Shown: positions 18,800 to 27,023, numbered from the stretch's first letter. The stretch: DNA of 64,000 nucleotides from Paenibacillus sedimenti (GCF_014534655.1 NZ_JACVVD010000007.1:1-64000), one strand, 5' to 3'. Made by a program: numbers and translations. The notes: generated by a model from the sequence alone, not told the origin.

Positions 18800-18835
18800 A
18801 GAAGCTTTCTTCCCCTGAGAGGGAGGAAAGCTCCT
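18800..18835 (-). terminator. Intrinsic terminator of the sigma/VOC/GyrI operon
   Basis: A GGAGCTTTCC / GGAAGAAAGCTTC-type stem lies just past the last gene of the operon and is followed by TTTTT on the minus strand. Confidence 0.85.
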
Positions 18836-18839
18836 TTTT

Positions 18840-19298
18840 TCATTTGCGCTCATAAGGCACGTACACATCCACTTCTTCCGGCCATTTGGGGTTATCCACA
18901 TGGTAAACTTCAAAAGCCAGTGCTTTGGCTTTGCTATGAAGTCCCTGCTGCTGCAAATAGGTATGAATAGCTTCGTAGGGATCGCCGCTGCATCTGGTTT
19001 TCGCATATGAATACGCAGGTAACGTATAGCCCATCATGCCCTCCGGTATATGTGACAAATCGCTAACTTCCAGGCTAATGATATAAGTAAACATGGTTTC
19101 TGCAGCAAAATGCGGGCAAACATAACGCTCCGGATGCAGCGCGTTACTGATTTCAGGCAACCTCGCCAACAACCTCTTCTTGGTCTCTTCGATGATACGT
19201 TTATTATCTCCCTCGAACGTACAAGTGACGGGAATGCCTATCATGTGGATTTGCGGCAGCGCAAGCAGTTCTACTTTCGCTTCATGCAGGATCGTCAT
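18840..19298 (-). CDS. GyrI-like / AraC effector-binding domain protein
   Basis: Predicted 152-residue single-domain protein of the GyrI-like small-molecule-binding fold (SHS2 type). It starts TILHEAKVELLALPQIHMIG and ends with the characteristic YEAIHTYLQQQG ... FEVYHVDNP...EVDVYVPY pattern. No DNA-binding domain is attached. It is the last gene of the ECF-sigma operon and its ATG shares an ATGA overlap with the preceding VOC gene's stop; the longer frame to 19361 is not needed. Members of this fold bind drugs or other amphipathic small molecules, sometimes hydrolysing them; the ligand here is unknown. Confidence 0.8.
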   Translation of the reverse strand: MTILHEAKVELLALPQIHMIGIPVTCTFEGDNKRIIEETKKRLLARLPEISNALHPERYVCPHFAAETMFTYIISLEVSDLSHIPEGMMGYTLPAYSYAKTRCSGDPYEAIHTYLQQQGLHSKAKALAFEVYHVDNPKWPEEVDVYVPYERK

Positions 19299-19678
19299 TC
19301 CGGGCTCTGCTCCTTGCAAATCATTAACAAATTGCCATCCGGGTCTTTGAACACGAACCAATGGTTATGCTCGATCTCCGTCACCAATTCTACTCCAAGT
19401 TCTTTCATATAGTTGTAAGCAGCCTCCAAGTCGCTGGTCGGAAACATAAGCGCCGGCGTTTGATAAGTCGCTGCACCTTGAGGCTCTTTGCCTCCCCACA
19501 TCGGCATCGTATCCAGAATAATGCCTGGACCCTCGACAGGCAGCGGACATAAATGGTCGAACAAAATTGGCGTATCCAGCGGTAAGCCGAATAGCCGGCA
19601 GTACCAGTCACGTGCTTTTTCAATGTCGCGAACCGGAATGAATGTACCTGCAAGTCTGGGTAAAAGCGGATTAACCAT
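19295..19678 (-). CDS. VOC-family (glyoxalase/bleomycin-resistance fold) protein
   Basis: Single VOC-domain protein of 127 residues: GTFIPVRDIEKARDWYCRLF opens the first half, and the second half ends in the classic FVFKDPDGNLLMIC. These proteins bind metals or drugs, or act as lyases, dioxygenases or isomerases, so the fold does not define a reaction. AGGAGG precedes the ATG. It sits between two GyrI-like genes in the sigma-factor operon. Confidence 0.85.
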   Translation of the reverse strand: MVNPLLPRLAGTFIPVRDIEKARDWYCRLFGLPLDTPILFDHLCPLPVEGPGIILDTMPMWGGKEPQGAATYQTPALMFPTSDLEAAYNYMKELGVELVTEIEHNHWFVFKDPDGNLLMICKEQSPE

Positions 19679-19692
19679 GATGAATTCGCCTC

Positions 19693-20196
19693 CTATTTTT
19701 TCACAATCGCTTTATGAATTTCGTAATTAAACTCGTTAATCGTGTCCCAAGGAATATCAAACGGATTGACTTGCAAATCGTTGACCTCAAACCCGAGCGA
19801 ACCTTGATCATCTGCAAGCCTATATTCGGCGGAATTCGCTATCCACTCATCAAGCTGCCTGTATGTACTCCACATATGCTCCCGGTCCCCTTGAACGCGG
19901 ATCGTTGCGTAAGTTCGAACTGGGATTTCGATGACTTCCAGGTAGTTCGGCACATCCTCCAATGTGTTTATTTCAACTCCAGCGTACAGGACGGGTTTCC
20001 CTTCTACGCGAGCTTCCCACTGAGGGATGAATACAATGCCGCTATGCGCATTTGCCCGATTCGGATGATGGGCAGGCATAGCTTTATCGACTTGATGCCA
20101 AGCTTTCCGAACCTCGCGCCCCATGACGTTAAACTCTGCAATTGCAGGTAATACAGCCGCTTTAAATGCAGGTAATTGTTTCACTATAACGATCAT
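19693..20196 (-). CDS. GyrI-like / effector-binding domain protein
   Basis: Second stand-alone GyrI-like protein in the operon, 167 residues. Its central part (IPQWEARVEGKPVLYAGVEI) and the tail (EWIANSAEYRLADDQ ... FEVND) follow the effector-binding-domain layout of BmrR/Rob-type regulators, without any helix-turn-helix. AGGAGG precedes the ATG, and the next gene follows after 14 bases. It is clearly different in sequence from the other GyrI-like protein at 18840, so it is not a recent duplicate. Confidence 0.75.
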   Translation of the reverse strand: MIVIVKQLPAFKAAVLPAIAEFNVMGREVRKAWHQVDKAMPAHHPNRANAHSGIVFIPQWEARVEGKPVLYAGVEINTLEDVPNYLEVIEIPVRTYATIRVQGDREHMWSTYRQLDEWIANSAEYRLADDQGSLGFEVNDLQVNPFDIPWDTINEFNYEIHKAIVKK

Positions 20197-20211
20197 GATT
20201 CTTGCCCCCTC

Positions 20212-20604
20212 CTATTTACTTCCCGGCTCCGGAAATGTAACGACGCCAATCGCGTTGCCATCCGGATCCCACACATCGAAGAAACGCATCCCGCTTCCGC
20301 CGTGAATTTCGGACACTTCCGCTCGTTCCTTCTTAAAAAAGCTGTGCGAAGCATCTACATCCGACGTATAGAAATTGAACGGAATGTGTTTGCTGCTCGG
20401 TCGTTCGTCACTCTGATAAATCGTCAACCCCGCTTGCAGCGGTCCTTCCTCATCAAATCGAAAACCTACGTAATCTCCTTGTTCACTTCGAAATACAACG
20501 CGAAAAGGAAACATGCGCATGTACCATTCTTCCGAGCGTTTCACATCGCTTACCGGAACAAATACGGTATCGATACGTTTTATCTTTAATTTCTCAGCAG
20601 TCAT
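20212..20604 (-). CDS. VOC-family protein
   Basis: Predicted 130-residue VOC-domain protein starting KIKRIDTVFVPVSDVKRSEEWY and ending VWDPDGNAIGVVTFPEPG. The longer frame to 20655 is rejected because AAAGGAG sits 9 bases before the ATG at 20604, which shares one base (TGATG) with the previous gene's stop, indicating translational coupling. It contributes one of four VOC domains in the operon. Confidence 0.85.
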   Translation of the reverse strand: MTAEKLKIKRIDTVFVPVSDVKRSEEWYMRMFPFRVVFRSEQGDYVGFRFDEEGPLQAGLTIYQSDERPSSKHIPFNFYTSDVDASHSFFKKERAEVSEIHGGSGMRFFDVWDPDGNAIGVVTFPEPGSK

Positions 20605-21410
20605 CAGACGAAGCTCCTTTGCAGCGTAGAATGTTGGATTTTTGTATAAGTGCACGTTATGATTAACGGCAATCCTTCAGGGTCTTTAAGTGATAGGTTG
20701 CCATCCGAGAAATGAATATCTTCCGTATGCGTCCCGCTCTTTTGCAGCTTCTCGTGCATCCCCTTAACGTCATCGGATTGGAGCGTAAAATATGCCTTTT
20801 CGCGAACCGCTTGCAGCGCCTTGCGATGAACATCCGGCGACATGACAATCATGGTGATGATCGTCTCGCCGCTTCCCACTTTCAAATCCGCGCCTTGACC
20901 CCAGTGGTGATGGAGTGTCATGCCCAACACTTCGGTGTACCACCTGATCGCTGCCTCCAAATTAATGACCGGCAGGAAGACGGCCAATACACGATGAAAC
21001 ATCGGCGTCATCAGCTCCGTAGACGGGGTGTGATGCAGCGACGTCGGACGCTCATGGCAAATGCCAATGATATTTCCATCAGGGTCTGCGAATTCGCAAA
21101 CCTTCATGTGGGGATCATCCATTACTTCAGTGGTCGCGATCCCGCGTTCGAGGAAATACTTTTCATTCATGTGTTCCCTGTGTGTGTAAAAGTTAAAGCA
21201 GGGTACGTGTCCTTCTTCATGCAAATGTCTTTGCGGTTGATGCGGTGCAGCAAGTTTCAAGGAGAGCAGCGTCTCTCCCTCCGCAACTTGAAGATGAGCT
21301 TCATCCCCGTTCTTCTCAAGAAGTTTGAAGCCAAATTCCTTCTCGTACCAAGCGATTGAACGATCTAAGTTCGAGACGGGAACAAACACGCGATCAATCT
21401 TATTCAACAT
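20604..21410 (-). CDS. Double VOC-domain protein
   Basis: Predicted 268-residue protein with two VOC domains in tandem. The first (~1-120) runs from KIDRVFVPVSNLDRSIAWYE to CEFADPDGNIIGICHE; the second (~135-255) from RVLAVFLPVINLEAAIRWYT to LKDPEGLPLIITCTYT. Each VOC module supplies half-sites for a metal or ligand pocket, so this protein may bind ligand as a monomer. GAGGAGG precedes the ATG. It is the first gene after the sigma factor and is coupled to the next VOC gene. Confidence 0.88.
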   Translation of the reverse strand: MLNKIDRVFVPVSNLDRSIAWYEKEFGFKLLEKNGDEAHLQVAEGETLLSLKLAAPHQPQRHLHEEGHVPCFNFYTHREHMNEKYFLERGIATTEVMDDPHMKVCEFADPDGNIIGICHERPTSLHHTPSTELMTPMFHRVLAVFLPVINLEAAIRWYTEVLGMTLHHHWGQGADLKVGSGETIITMIVMSPDVHRKALQAVREKAYFTLQSDDVKGMHEKLQKSGTHTEDIHFSDGNLSLKDPEGLPLIITCTYTKIQHSTLQRSFV

Positions 21411-21503
21411 CCTAGCTGAGCCTCCTCGATTTGGGTTTTTCCATGTTCTCGCTTATATAACGAATGAGGGCGACGAATCCATACACCCTCTGCAAATTTT
21501 TTT

Positions 21504-22232
21504 TCAAGAGTTGACCATAAGCAGATTCCCGTCCGGATCCTGAAAGGTAAAGAACAACTTCCCTCCTACCCGTTGTATAGCATGAATGCGGATTCCTTGC
21601 CCCTGCAAGCTTAGGTAAGCGGAATAAATCGCCTTGGCATCATGCGCGCGAAATCCGTTCACGATCGCTTCAAAAGCCGCTGAATCCAAAGGGGCTTCAC
21701 CCGCCTGCAAGTAACGACGAGGCTCTGTTTCCCAGTTACCGGACCATGTTTTGAGCTTACTTCGCGCACGCGAGAGCGCAACTTGAACCGCCCCTTCGGA
21801 TGACAGCAAAAAAGATGCGGTCTCTTTAGCTGTAAATTGAAACACTTCCATTAACAGCAAGATCACCAAATGCTTCGGAGAAAGCCGATGGGCCAGCATT
21901 TCAATTAATTCTCTGGTTTCATAGCGTGTATCGTGATGCTGGGTAAACTCCAGATGCTCTTGTTCCAACGGTTCTATTGGGCGGCGCTTCTGTTTCCTAT
22001 ACTGATCCCGCCATAAATTGGCTGCTATCCGGTAGAGATACGATTTGGACAGCTTCCGATCCGGCTCTTCCTGCAGCACTTTCATTAAACGCAGTACCGT
22101 CTCCTGCATCAAATCGTCCGCTTCCCAGCTGTTCCCCGCTATAGCCCGGCAATAAGCCGTCAAATCGAGTCTGATGGATTCAATGCGAAACGCAATAGCT
22201 TCCCGTTCGTTCTTATGCTCATGTATATCCAT
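21504..22232 (-). CDS. ECF-type RNA polymerase sigma factor with VOC-like C-terminal extension
   Basis: Predicted 242-residue sigma-70-family protein. Region 2 spans ~25-85 (ADDLMQETVLRLMKVLQ, then SKSYLYRIAANLWRDQYRK) and region 4 ~110-162 (LSPKHLVILLLMEVFQFTAKE, SEGAVQVALSRARSKLK). Instead of ending there it carries ~75 more residues finishing with KLFFTFQDPDGNLLMVNS, the last strand of a VOC domain and nearly identical in core to the neighbouring VOC protein (FKDPDGNLLM). No anti-sigma gene is adjacent. The five genes downstream are all VOC or GyrI-like ligand-binding proteins. The extension may sense the same ligand and control activity; this is inference. Confidence 0.85.
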   Translation of the reverse strand: MDIHEHKNEREAIAFRIESIRLDLTAYCRAIAGNSWEADDLMQETVLRLMKVLQEEPDRKLSKSYLYRIAANLWRDQYRKQKRRPIEPLEQEHLEFTQHHDTRYETRELIEMLAHRLSPKHLVILLLMEVFQFTAKETASFLLSSEGAVQVALSRARSKLKTWSGNWETEPRRYLQAGEAPLDSAAFEAIVNGFRAHDAKAIYSAYLSLQGQGIRIHAIQRVGGKLFFTFQDPDGNLLMVNS

Positions 22233-22312
22233 GATCGTTCGTTCCCTTGTTTATATGTATACGAATATATATTCTCTATTTTCCATTTATACCCTGCTTT
22301 TGGGCAAAAGAA

Positions 22313-22343
22313 AAGACCTTGAGAGACGAATCTCTCAAGATCT
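22313..22343 (-). terminator. Intrinsic terminator after the MFS gene
   Basis: An AGATCTTGAGAGA/TCTCTCAAGGTCT stem ends in TTTTCTTTTG on the minus strand and touches the MFS stop codon. Confidence 0.8.
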
Positions 22344-23587
22344 TAGGCTTCGCGGGTTGCGGTTTCATGTGCTTTGGGAGTTGTTGGAGCAGCAAATAGG
22401 CTTTTACTACCAATTAGGCCTATGAAACTTACGAGCAGCAACGCACCAAGCAGCAGCAGCGCCGCTCTGGCGCCTTGATACGTAACAATTTGGGTACACA
22501 CCCCAATGAGGATGACTCGCATTCCCATTCCTACGGTATTAAAGAAACTGTTCACTCGACCGATCAGGTGATTCGGCACCATCTCCATTAAAATGGTATT
22601 CCTCGCAACGCGACTTCCCGCATTCCCCCATCCGTTCAACGCTTTGAAGGAGAGAAAAATACTGACGATAGGAAAAGAATAAAAGAACACAATCGAAAGA
22701 CTAAATAGAATGAACGAGAGAATCGTCGTATAATAGGACCCCAAACGCTGCATGAGCAGCGGGACTGTTAATCCGGCAATTACGGCACCGATCGCAAAGA
22801 TCATATCGGCTGCCCCCAGCACGTTAGCCCCACTGTGAAGAACGCTGGTAATGTATACGGGGAATAAATAATTCCCCACCATCACACATAGAAACGGCAT
22901 GAGCGCGCATATGAAGAACATGACAAGTATGGGTTTCGTTTTCAAATAGCGATAGCCTTCTGCGATGTTAGACCACATGGAGACGGCTTGCGTTGCTGTC
23001 TGCGAGCGGCTCCGCACATAAGGAATGAAAAGAAACAGACCGAAACCTATGAAATAAGTCATTGCATCGGCCAGCAGAATCCAGGCAAAGTCAATATGAT
23101 CGACGACTAGACTCGCCACGCCCCCTGCAATCATCGAGGTGGATTGATTTTGCACTTCCAATATCGAATTCAAGGTCTTGTATTGCTCTTTGGAGAAGAT
23201 CTCTTGCGTAAAAGCGAACTGAGTCGGGAAGTGGACATTATAGTAAAAAGCTCCGCTGAAATACACGGCTACCAACTGCCAGGTTTCAAACTGCCCCGCA
23301 TAGAACCCCCAAAAGGCAAACGCCAGCGTAACCGATCCGCCAACCACTTCACTGAGTAGAAGCAGCTTCTTACGGGAAAATCGATCAATGAATACGCCGA
23401 TTTGCGGCGATATGAAGAATAACACAACCGTCGTCGCCAAAGTGGCGTAACCGTACAGCTCGTCCCCGCCGGCCCGATTAACCAAAAGCCACGGCACCCC
23501 GATCATCGTAACGCCCGATCCGATTGAGGATAAAACATTCGCTATCATGAGAAACAACATTCTTCGATCTCTAAGCATGGTCCACAT
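22343..23587 (-). CDS. MFS transporter (MFS_3 / drug-efflux type)
   Basis: Major facilitator of 414 residues with about 12 membrane helices. It starts MWTMLRDRRMLFLMIANVLS, and the MFS motif between helices 2 and 3 is seen as PQIGVFIDRFSRKKLLLLSE. The longest frame reaches 23632, but AAAGGA lies 9 bases before the ATG at 23587. This branch includes macrolide and siderophore exporters; the substrate here cannot be told. It is divergent from the ferredoxin-like pseudogene, with a palindrome in the shared upstream region. Confidence 0.88.
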   Translation of the reverse strand: MWTMLRDRRMLFLMIANVLSSIGSGVTMIGVPWLLVNRAGGDELYGYATLATTVVLFFISPQIGVFIDRFSRKKLLLLSEVVGGSVTLAFAFWGFYAGQFETWQLVAVYFSGAFYYNVHFPTQFAFTQEIFSKEQYKTLNSILEVQNQSTSMIAGGVASLVVDHIDFAWILLADAMTYFIGFGLFLFIPYVRSRSQTATQAVSMWSNIAEGYRYLKTKPILVMFFICALMPFLCVMVGNYLFPVYITSVLHSGANVLGAADMIFAIGAVIAGLTVPLLMQRLGSYYTTILSFILFSLSIVFFYSFPIVSIFLSFKALNGWGNAGSRVARNTILMEMVPNHLIGRVNSFFNTVGMGMRVILIGVCTQIVTYQGARAALLLLGALLLVSFIGLIGSKSLFAAPTTPKAHETATREA

Positions 23588-23729
23588 GTTCAACATTCCT
23601 TTCGCTCGCGAAACGCCGATGGGTATTGTCAATTTATTTTACCATAGAACTTTCCTTTGCTCGTCAGTATTTTTGAAATATATGGATACGAAAATGGTCG
23701 TAGGGCTTTGGTCTGCGATTCTTTTCAAA

Positions 23730-23751
23730 CCCTGACAAATTGTTGTCAGGG
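23730..23751. promoter_or_regulatory. Palindrome between divergent MFS and ferredoxin-like genes
   Basis: CCCTGACAA and TTGTCAGGG form a perfect 9-base inverted repeat with a 4-base centre. It lies about 145 bases upstream of the MFS start and 58 upstream of the ferredoxin-like start, a position and symmetry suiting a dimeric repressor or activator. Confidence 0.4.
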
Positions 23752-23809
23752 ACAGTCATATACAATAAAACCATCAAGTGAAAGTATCCTTAAAGAAGAG
23801 GTGTTATTG

Positions 23810-24092
23810 ATGGAACAAACAACGACTGAAATAACGCAAATTTTAATTTGCAAAGTAAAAAAATGTAGATTGCACGTCGGTGAAGAGGCCATTGAAGCTG
23901 TGGCCGCTTCCATCCGAAAGGAAGTTGAACTTCAAGGCATTCAGCGCCAGGTTGAAGTCGGGTTCGGCAAATGCAGCGGACTTTGTCAATATGGCTGTGT
24001 CGGACATCGGACGCGAGATCGTCAATCGTCACATTCTTCAGGGCGAAATTCTCGCGGCCTATACAGGCAAAAAAGCTATCCGCTCTAAATGA
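23810..24092 (+). pseudogene. Thioredoxin-like [2Fe-2S] ferredoxin, frameshifted
   Basis: The ATG at 23810 follows GAAGAGGTG. The first frame encodes QILICKVKKCRLHVGEEAIE, a linker and GFGKCSGLCQYG, a Cys pattern typical of thioredoxin-like 2Fe-2S ferredoxins. Right there the expected remainder continues in another frame as MAVSDIGREIVNRHILQGEI... to a TGA at 24092. Together the two frames make a normal ~90-residue family member, so a small deletion near 23990 has broken the gene. A terminator overlaps its end. It may be a real mutation or a sequencing error. Confidence 0.75.
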
Positions 24093-24106
24093 GCGAGTAG
24101 CTTTTT
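24070..24106 (+). terminator. Terminator of the ferredoxin-like gene, probably bidirectional
   Basis: The stem AAAAAGCTA-CGCTC / GAGCG-TAGCTTTTT spans the pseudogene's stop codon and is T-rich on both strands. The convergent antiporter gene ends 15 bases away at 24121, so it may serve both. Confidence 0.75.
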
Positions 24107-24120
24107 CATATCATTCTTCT

Positions 24121-25302
24121 TTATTTTACATTCAGTTTGGAAACCAGCTTGCTAATCGTCGTTCCTTGAACCAATAGCGAGAAAACTACATTGCTAAAAG
24201 TCATTGCCAACAACAGATCGCGCCCCTCAAATGCGGGTGAAATACTCAAGATCAGCGCTATGGATAACGATCCCTTTAATCCCCCCCATGCAATGATCGG
24301 CTTCCACGCATTAGGGATTTCCCGGTCAAAGATAAGACTAACATATACGGCAATAAATCTTGCCAGAAGAACGATGAGTATGCTCCCTCCGATCTCCATC
24401 CATTTATCAGTAAAATCGATGTTGGATATTTCCAAACCAACCATTAGAAAAATCAGCGCATTCGCAATAAAAGCAATTGTTTCCCAAAATGCATCCATCC
24501 TCTCATGCGTTAAATCCGACATCCCAATGTTCTTGCCGTATGTTCCCAGCAAAAGCCCGGCAAACACAACCGAGATCACCCCGGAAACATGGAACGACTC
24601 CGCAACTTCAAAAGCGCCATAAAATAAAACAATGGAAAGTCCGATCTCCACCAAATAGTTATCAATTTTCGAGGTGATTTTCGACGCAATGAACCCTCCT
24701 GCAATACCGATCACCATTCCGCCTAAAACCACTTTAACAAACTCCAGCGTACCATGCATGACGCCGGACATGCTTAACACGGTTGTCACTGCAGCGATTT
24801 TGAACAACACTACGGCGACGCCGTCGTTTGCCAAACTCTCACCTTCTACAATAATGGACAGCTTCTTGTTTAGTCCCATAGATTTGAAGATCGTTAATAC
24901 AGATACAGGATCCGTTGCAGCCATAAGGGCTCCAAAAACAAGAGCTTTTTGTAAGCTTAGACCTAATAAAACATAGGATAGCCCGGCAATAAGAACAAAA
25001 GTCAATAATGTCCCTAACAATGCCAGTAATAAAATCGAACGTTTATTTTCTTTAATCTCTCCGAATGGGAGCTTGAGAGCTGCATCCCCAATTAGGGCAG
25101 ATAAAAAAATCAGAATAACTGCTGTCTGAAATACCTGATCCGATGCCACATATGTTTTAATTTCATGTATCGCGTCAATCGGAAGGATACCAAGCAATAG
25201 TCCGGCAACTACCAGTAAAGTCGGGTAGGGTTGTTTGATTTTATGGGCTATATAAGCTATCGCAACAGCAATTGCGAGTAAAACGAGCCAATAATGGATC
25301 AT
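24121..25302 (-). CDS. Cation:proton antiporter (CPA1, NhaP-like)
   Basis: Integral membrane antiporter of 393 residues with about 12 helices. Family features include LIFLSALIGDAALKLPFGEI, the ion-site segment FGALMAATDPVSVLTIFK and the later EGESLANDGVAVVLFKIA. There is no long cytoplasmic tail, unlike many eukaryotic NHEs. It is the third gene of an ion-transport operon (ArsB/NhaD-type permease, 91-residue protein, this gene). Probable role: Na+ or K+ efflux for pH and salt homeostasis; the ion is not shown by sequence. Confidence 0.9.
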   Translation of the reverse strand: MIHYWLVLLAIAVAIAYIAHKIKQPYPTLLVVAGLLLGILPIDAIHEIKTYVASDQVFQTAVILIFLSALIGDAALKLPFGEIKENKRSILLLALLGTLLTFVLIAGLSYVLLGLSLQKALVFGALMAATDPVSVLTIFKSMGLNKKLSIIVEGESLANDGVAVVLFKIAAVTTVLSMSGVMHGTLEFVKVVLGGMVIGIAGGFIASKITSKIDNYLVEIGLSIVLFYGAFEVAESFHVSGVISVVFAGLLLGTYGKNIGMSDLTHERMDAFWETIAFIANALIFLMVGLEISNIDFTDKWMEIGGSILIVLLARFIAVYVSLIFDREIPNAWKPIIAWGGLKGSLSIALILSISPAFEGRDLLLAMTFSNVVFSLLVQGTTISKLVSKLNVK

Positions 25303-25339
25303 TGAAGCCTCCTATGAGCAGTTCCTTTAAGTAGAAGAA

Positions 25340-25615
25340 TTATTTCCATTCCACACTCTGTAATAATCGAAGCTTCATTAGAGCAAGGATAAAATCATTA
25401 TAGAAATCTTGTCTCACAATGAATTGATATTTGTGATTGGGGAAAGCGTAAAATAAGACATCCGTTAGAACCCTATTTTGTTCAAAATGGTATTGAATTT
25501 CTTTTAATTTATCATCTAAGGTGTCTCCATATAATTGAATGTGAAATTCAATATCCTGCCCATTAGCCTTTTCTTGAATATCAATAACTTGTGAATTGAA
25601 AGTGTACGCTAACAT
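25340..25615 (-). CDS. Small protein of unknown function (91 aa)
   Basis: Not recognised. GAGGA lies 5 bases before the ATG at 25615; the longer frame to 25834 merely runs back into the permease gene. The product begins LAYTFNSQVIDIQEKANGQD and is predicted to be mixed alpha/beta and soluble, with no signal or membrane segment. It is wedged between two cation transporter genes with gaps of 17 and 37 bases, so co-expression and a regulatory or structural role in transport are possible. Confidence 0.7.
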   Translation of the reverse strand: MLAYTFNSQVIDIQEKANGQDIEFHIQLYGDTLDDKLKEIQYHFEQNRVLTDVLFYAFPNHKYQFIVRQDFYNDFILALMKLRLLQSVEWK

Positions 25616-25632
25616 GGGATTCCTCACCTTTC

Positions 25633-26913
25633 TTACATTAAGTAGCGTATGTAAATATAGATACTCGAAAGCACGATCGAGAGAATCATCAACGGAAAAC
25701 CATATTTCAAGTACTTGACAAAGGTAATAGGATACCCTTCTTTTCCTGCTAATCCAGCAACGATCAGATTGGCGCTTGCACCAATAAGTGTACCGTTTCC
25801 TCCTAAACATGCTCCCAAAGCTAGACTCCACCACAATGGCTCCAAATTGCTGACACCCATATTCCCCATCTCTTGAATCATTGGAATCATTGTTGCAACA
25901 AAAGGGATATTATCAAGGAACGCGGAAGCAATGGCACTCAACCAAAGAATTAACATGGATGTGGTCAGCAAATCTCCCCCCGTAACATCTATGGCCATAG
26001 CGGCTAATTTGGCAATTACACCTGTTTCCACGAGACCTGAAACAAGAACAAATAATCCAATAAAGAAAAATATGGTAATCCATTCCACACTATGAAAGGC
26101 TTTTTCCAGCATGTGCTCTCCCGTTAAAAGAAGAAGCAAAAATGCTCCGCTCAGCGCAACAGTAGCCGATTCCAGGTGCAGCGACTGATGAAGGAAAAAT
26201 CCTAATATCGTTACACTCAGGACGTTAAGACACTTCTTCAGCAGTTTATGATCGGTAATCATGGCTTTCTCGTCCATTTCCATGATGCTGCGCTGCAGCT
26301 CAGGCGTTGACTGGATCTGCTTTCCAAACATCATGATAAACAAGGGGACATATGCCAAAATAATGATTATGGCGATGGGCGTTAAATTATTAATGAACGC
26401 CATAAATGTCAACTCTTTGACCGCGCTGCCGATCATAATGTTAGGAGGATCACCGATCAGAGTGGCTGTACCGCCAACATTTGCTGCGATAATTTGCGTT
26501 ATGAGAAAAGGGATTGGATTTACACGCAGTTGCCTAGTAATACTGAACGTAACTGGGACCATAAGGAGAACTGTCGTGACATTATCCAAAAAAGCCGATC
26601 CTCCGGCCGTAATGAGAACTAAGGCTACCATAATCCTTTTTGGTTTCCCTTTGGCCATTTTGGCGGCTTTCAAAGCCACATATTTAAATAGTCCGGTTTC
26701 AGCGGTAATACCTACAATGATCATCATTCCAATGAGAAGTCCCAGCGTATTGAAATCAATGTGATGAAGTGCGGTTTCTTGGTCCACAATGCCAAGTACA
26801 ACCATGAATACGGCTCCAAACATCGCCAAGATCGTACGGTGGATCTTTTCGGAAATGATCATGCCATAAATGATTAAAAAAATGCCGATTGCCCAAATTG
26901 CTTGCTGCTCCAT
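25633..26913 (-). CDS. ArsB/NhaD-family (ion transporter superfamily) permease
   Basis: Membrane transporter of 426 residues with ~11-12 helices and the two-fold internal repeat of the ion-transporter superfamily. Each repeat carries a family loop: AGGSAFLDNVTTVLLMVPVT in the first half and SAIASAFLDNIPFVATMIPM in the second. Members export arsenite (ArsB), exchange Na+/H+ (NhaD) or carry di-carboxylates. No ars genes are near and the partner is a CPA1 antiporter, so cation exchange is the better guess. GGAGG precedes the ATG at 26913; the frame to 26934 has no ribosome site. A leader terminator lies upstream. Confidence 0.87.
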   Translation of the reverse strand: MEQQAIWAIGIFLIIYGMIISEKIHRTILAMFGAVFMVVLGIVDQETALHHIDFNTLGLLIGMMIIVGITAETGLFKYVALKAAKMAKGKPKRIMVALVLITAGGSAFLDNVTTVLLMVPVTFSITRQLRVNPIPFLITQIIAANVGGTATLIGDPPNIMIGSAVKELTFMAFINNLTPIAIIIILAYVPLFIMMFGKQIQSTPELQRSIMEMDEKAMITDHKLLKKCLNVLSVTILGFFLHQSLHLESATVALSGAFLLLLLTGEHMLEKAFHSVEWITIFFFIGLFVLVSGLVETGVIAKLAAMAIDVTGGDLLTTSMLILWLSAIASAFLDNIPFVATMIPMIQEMGNMGVSNLEPLWWSLALGACLGGNGTLIGASANLIVAGLAGKEGYPITFVKYLKYGFPLMILSIVLSSIYIYIRYLM

Positions 26914-26974
26914 AAAGCCTCCGTTTTTTATCATTATTTACCAAGAATCCATTCCATATGTAAAAAGACAAAAA

Positions 26975-26995
26975 GAGCCCGTTGGTGACAGGCTC
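26975..26995 (-). terminator. Leader (attenuator-type) terminator before the ion-transport operon
   Basis: GAGCCTGT and ACGGGCTC pair over 8 bases with loop CACCA, then TTTTTGTCTTTTT follows. No minus-strand gene lies upstream, only a promoter at 27024-27052, so the hairpin sits in the operon's own 5' leader. That argues for conditional termination. No known riboswitch class was recognised. Confidence 0.75.
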
Positions 26996-27023
26996 CTCCG
27001 ATAAAACGATATGTATAAGAGAT

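Noticed and set aside
26975..26995. Leader hairpin as part of an M-box, ydaO, fluoride or guanidine riboswitch
   Set aside because: The leader is only ~100 bases and none of the conserved blocks of these classes could be recognised by eye.
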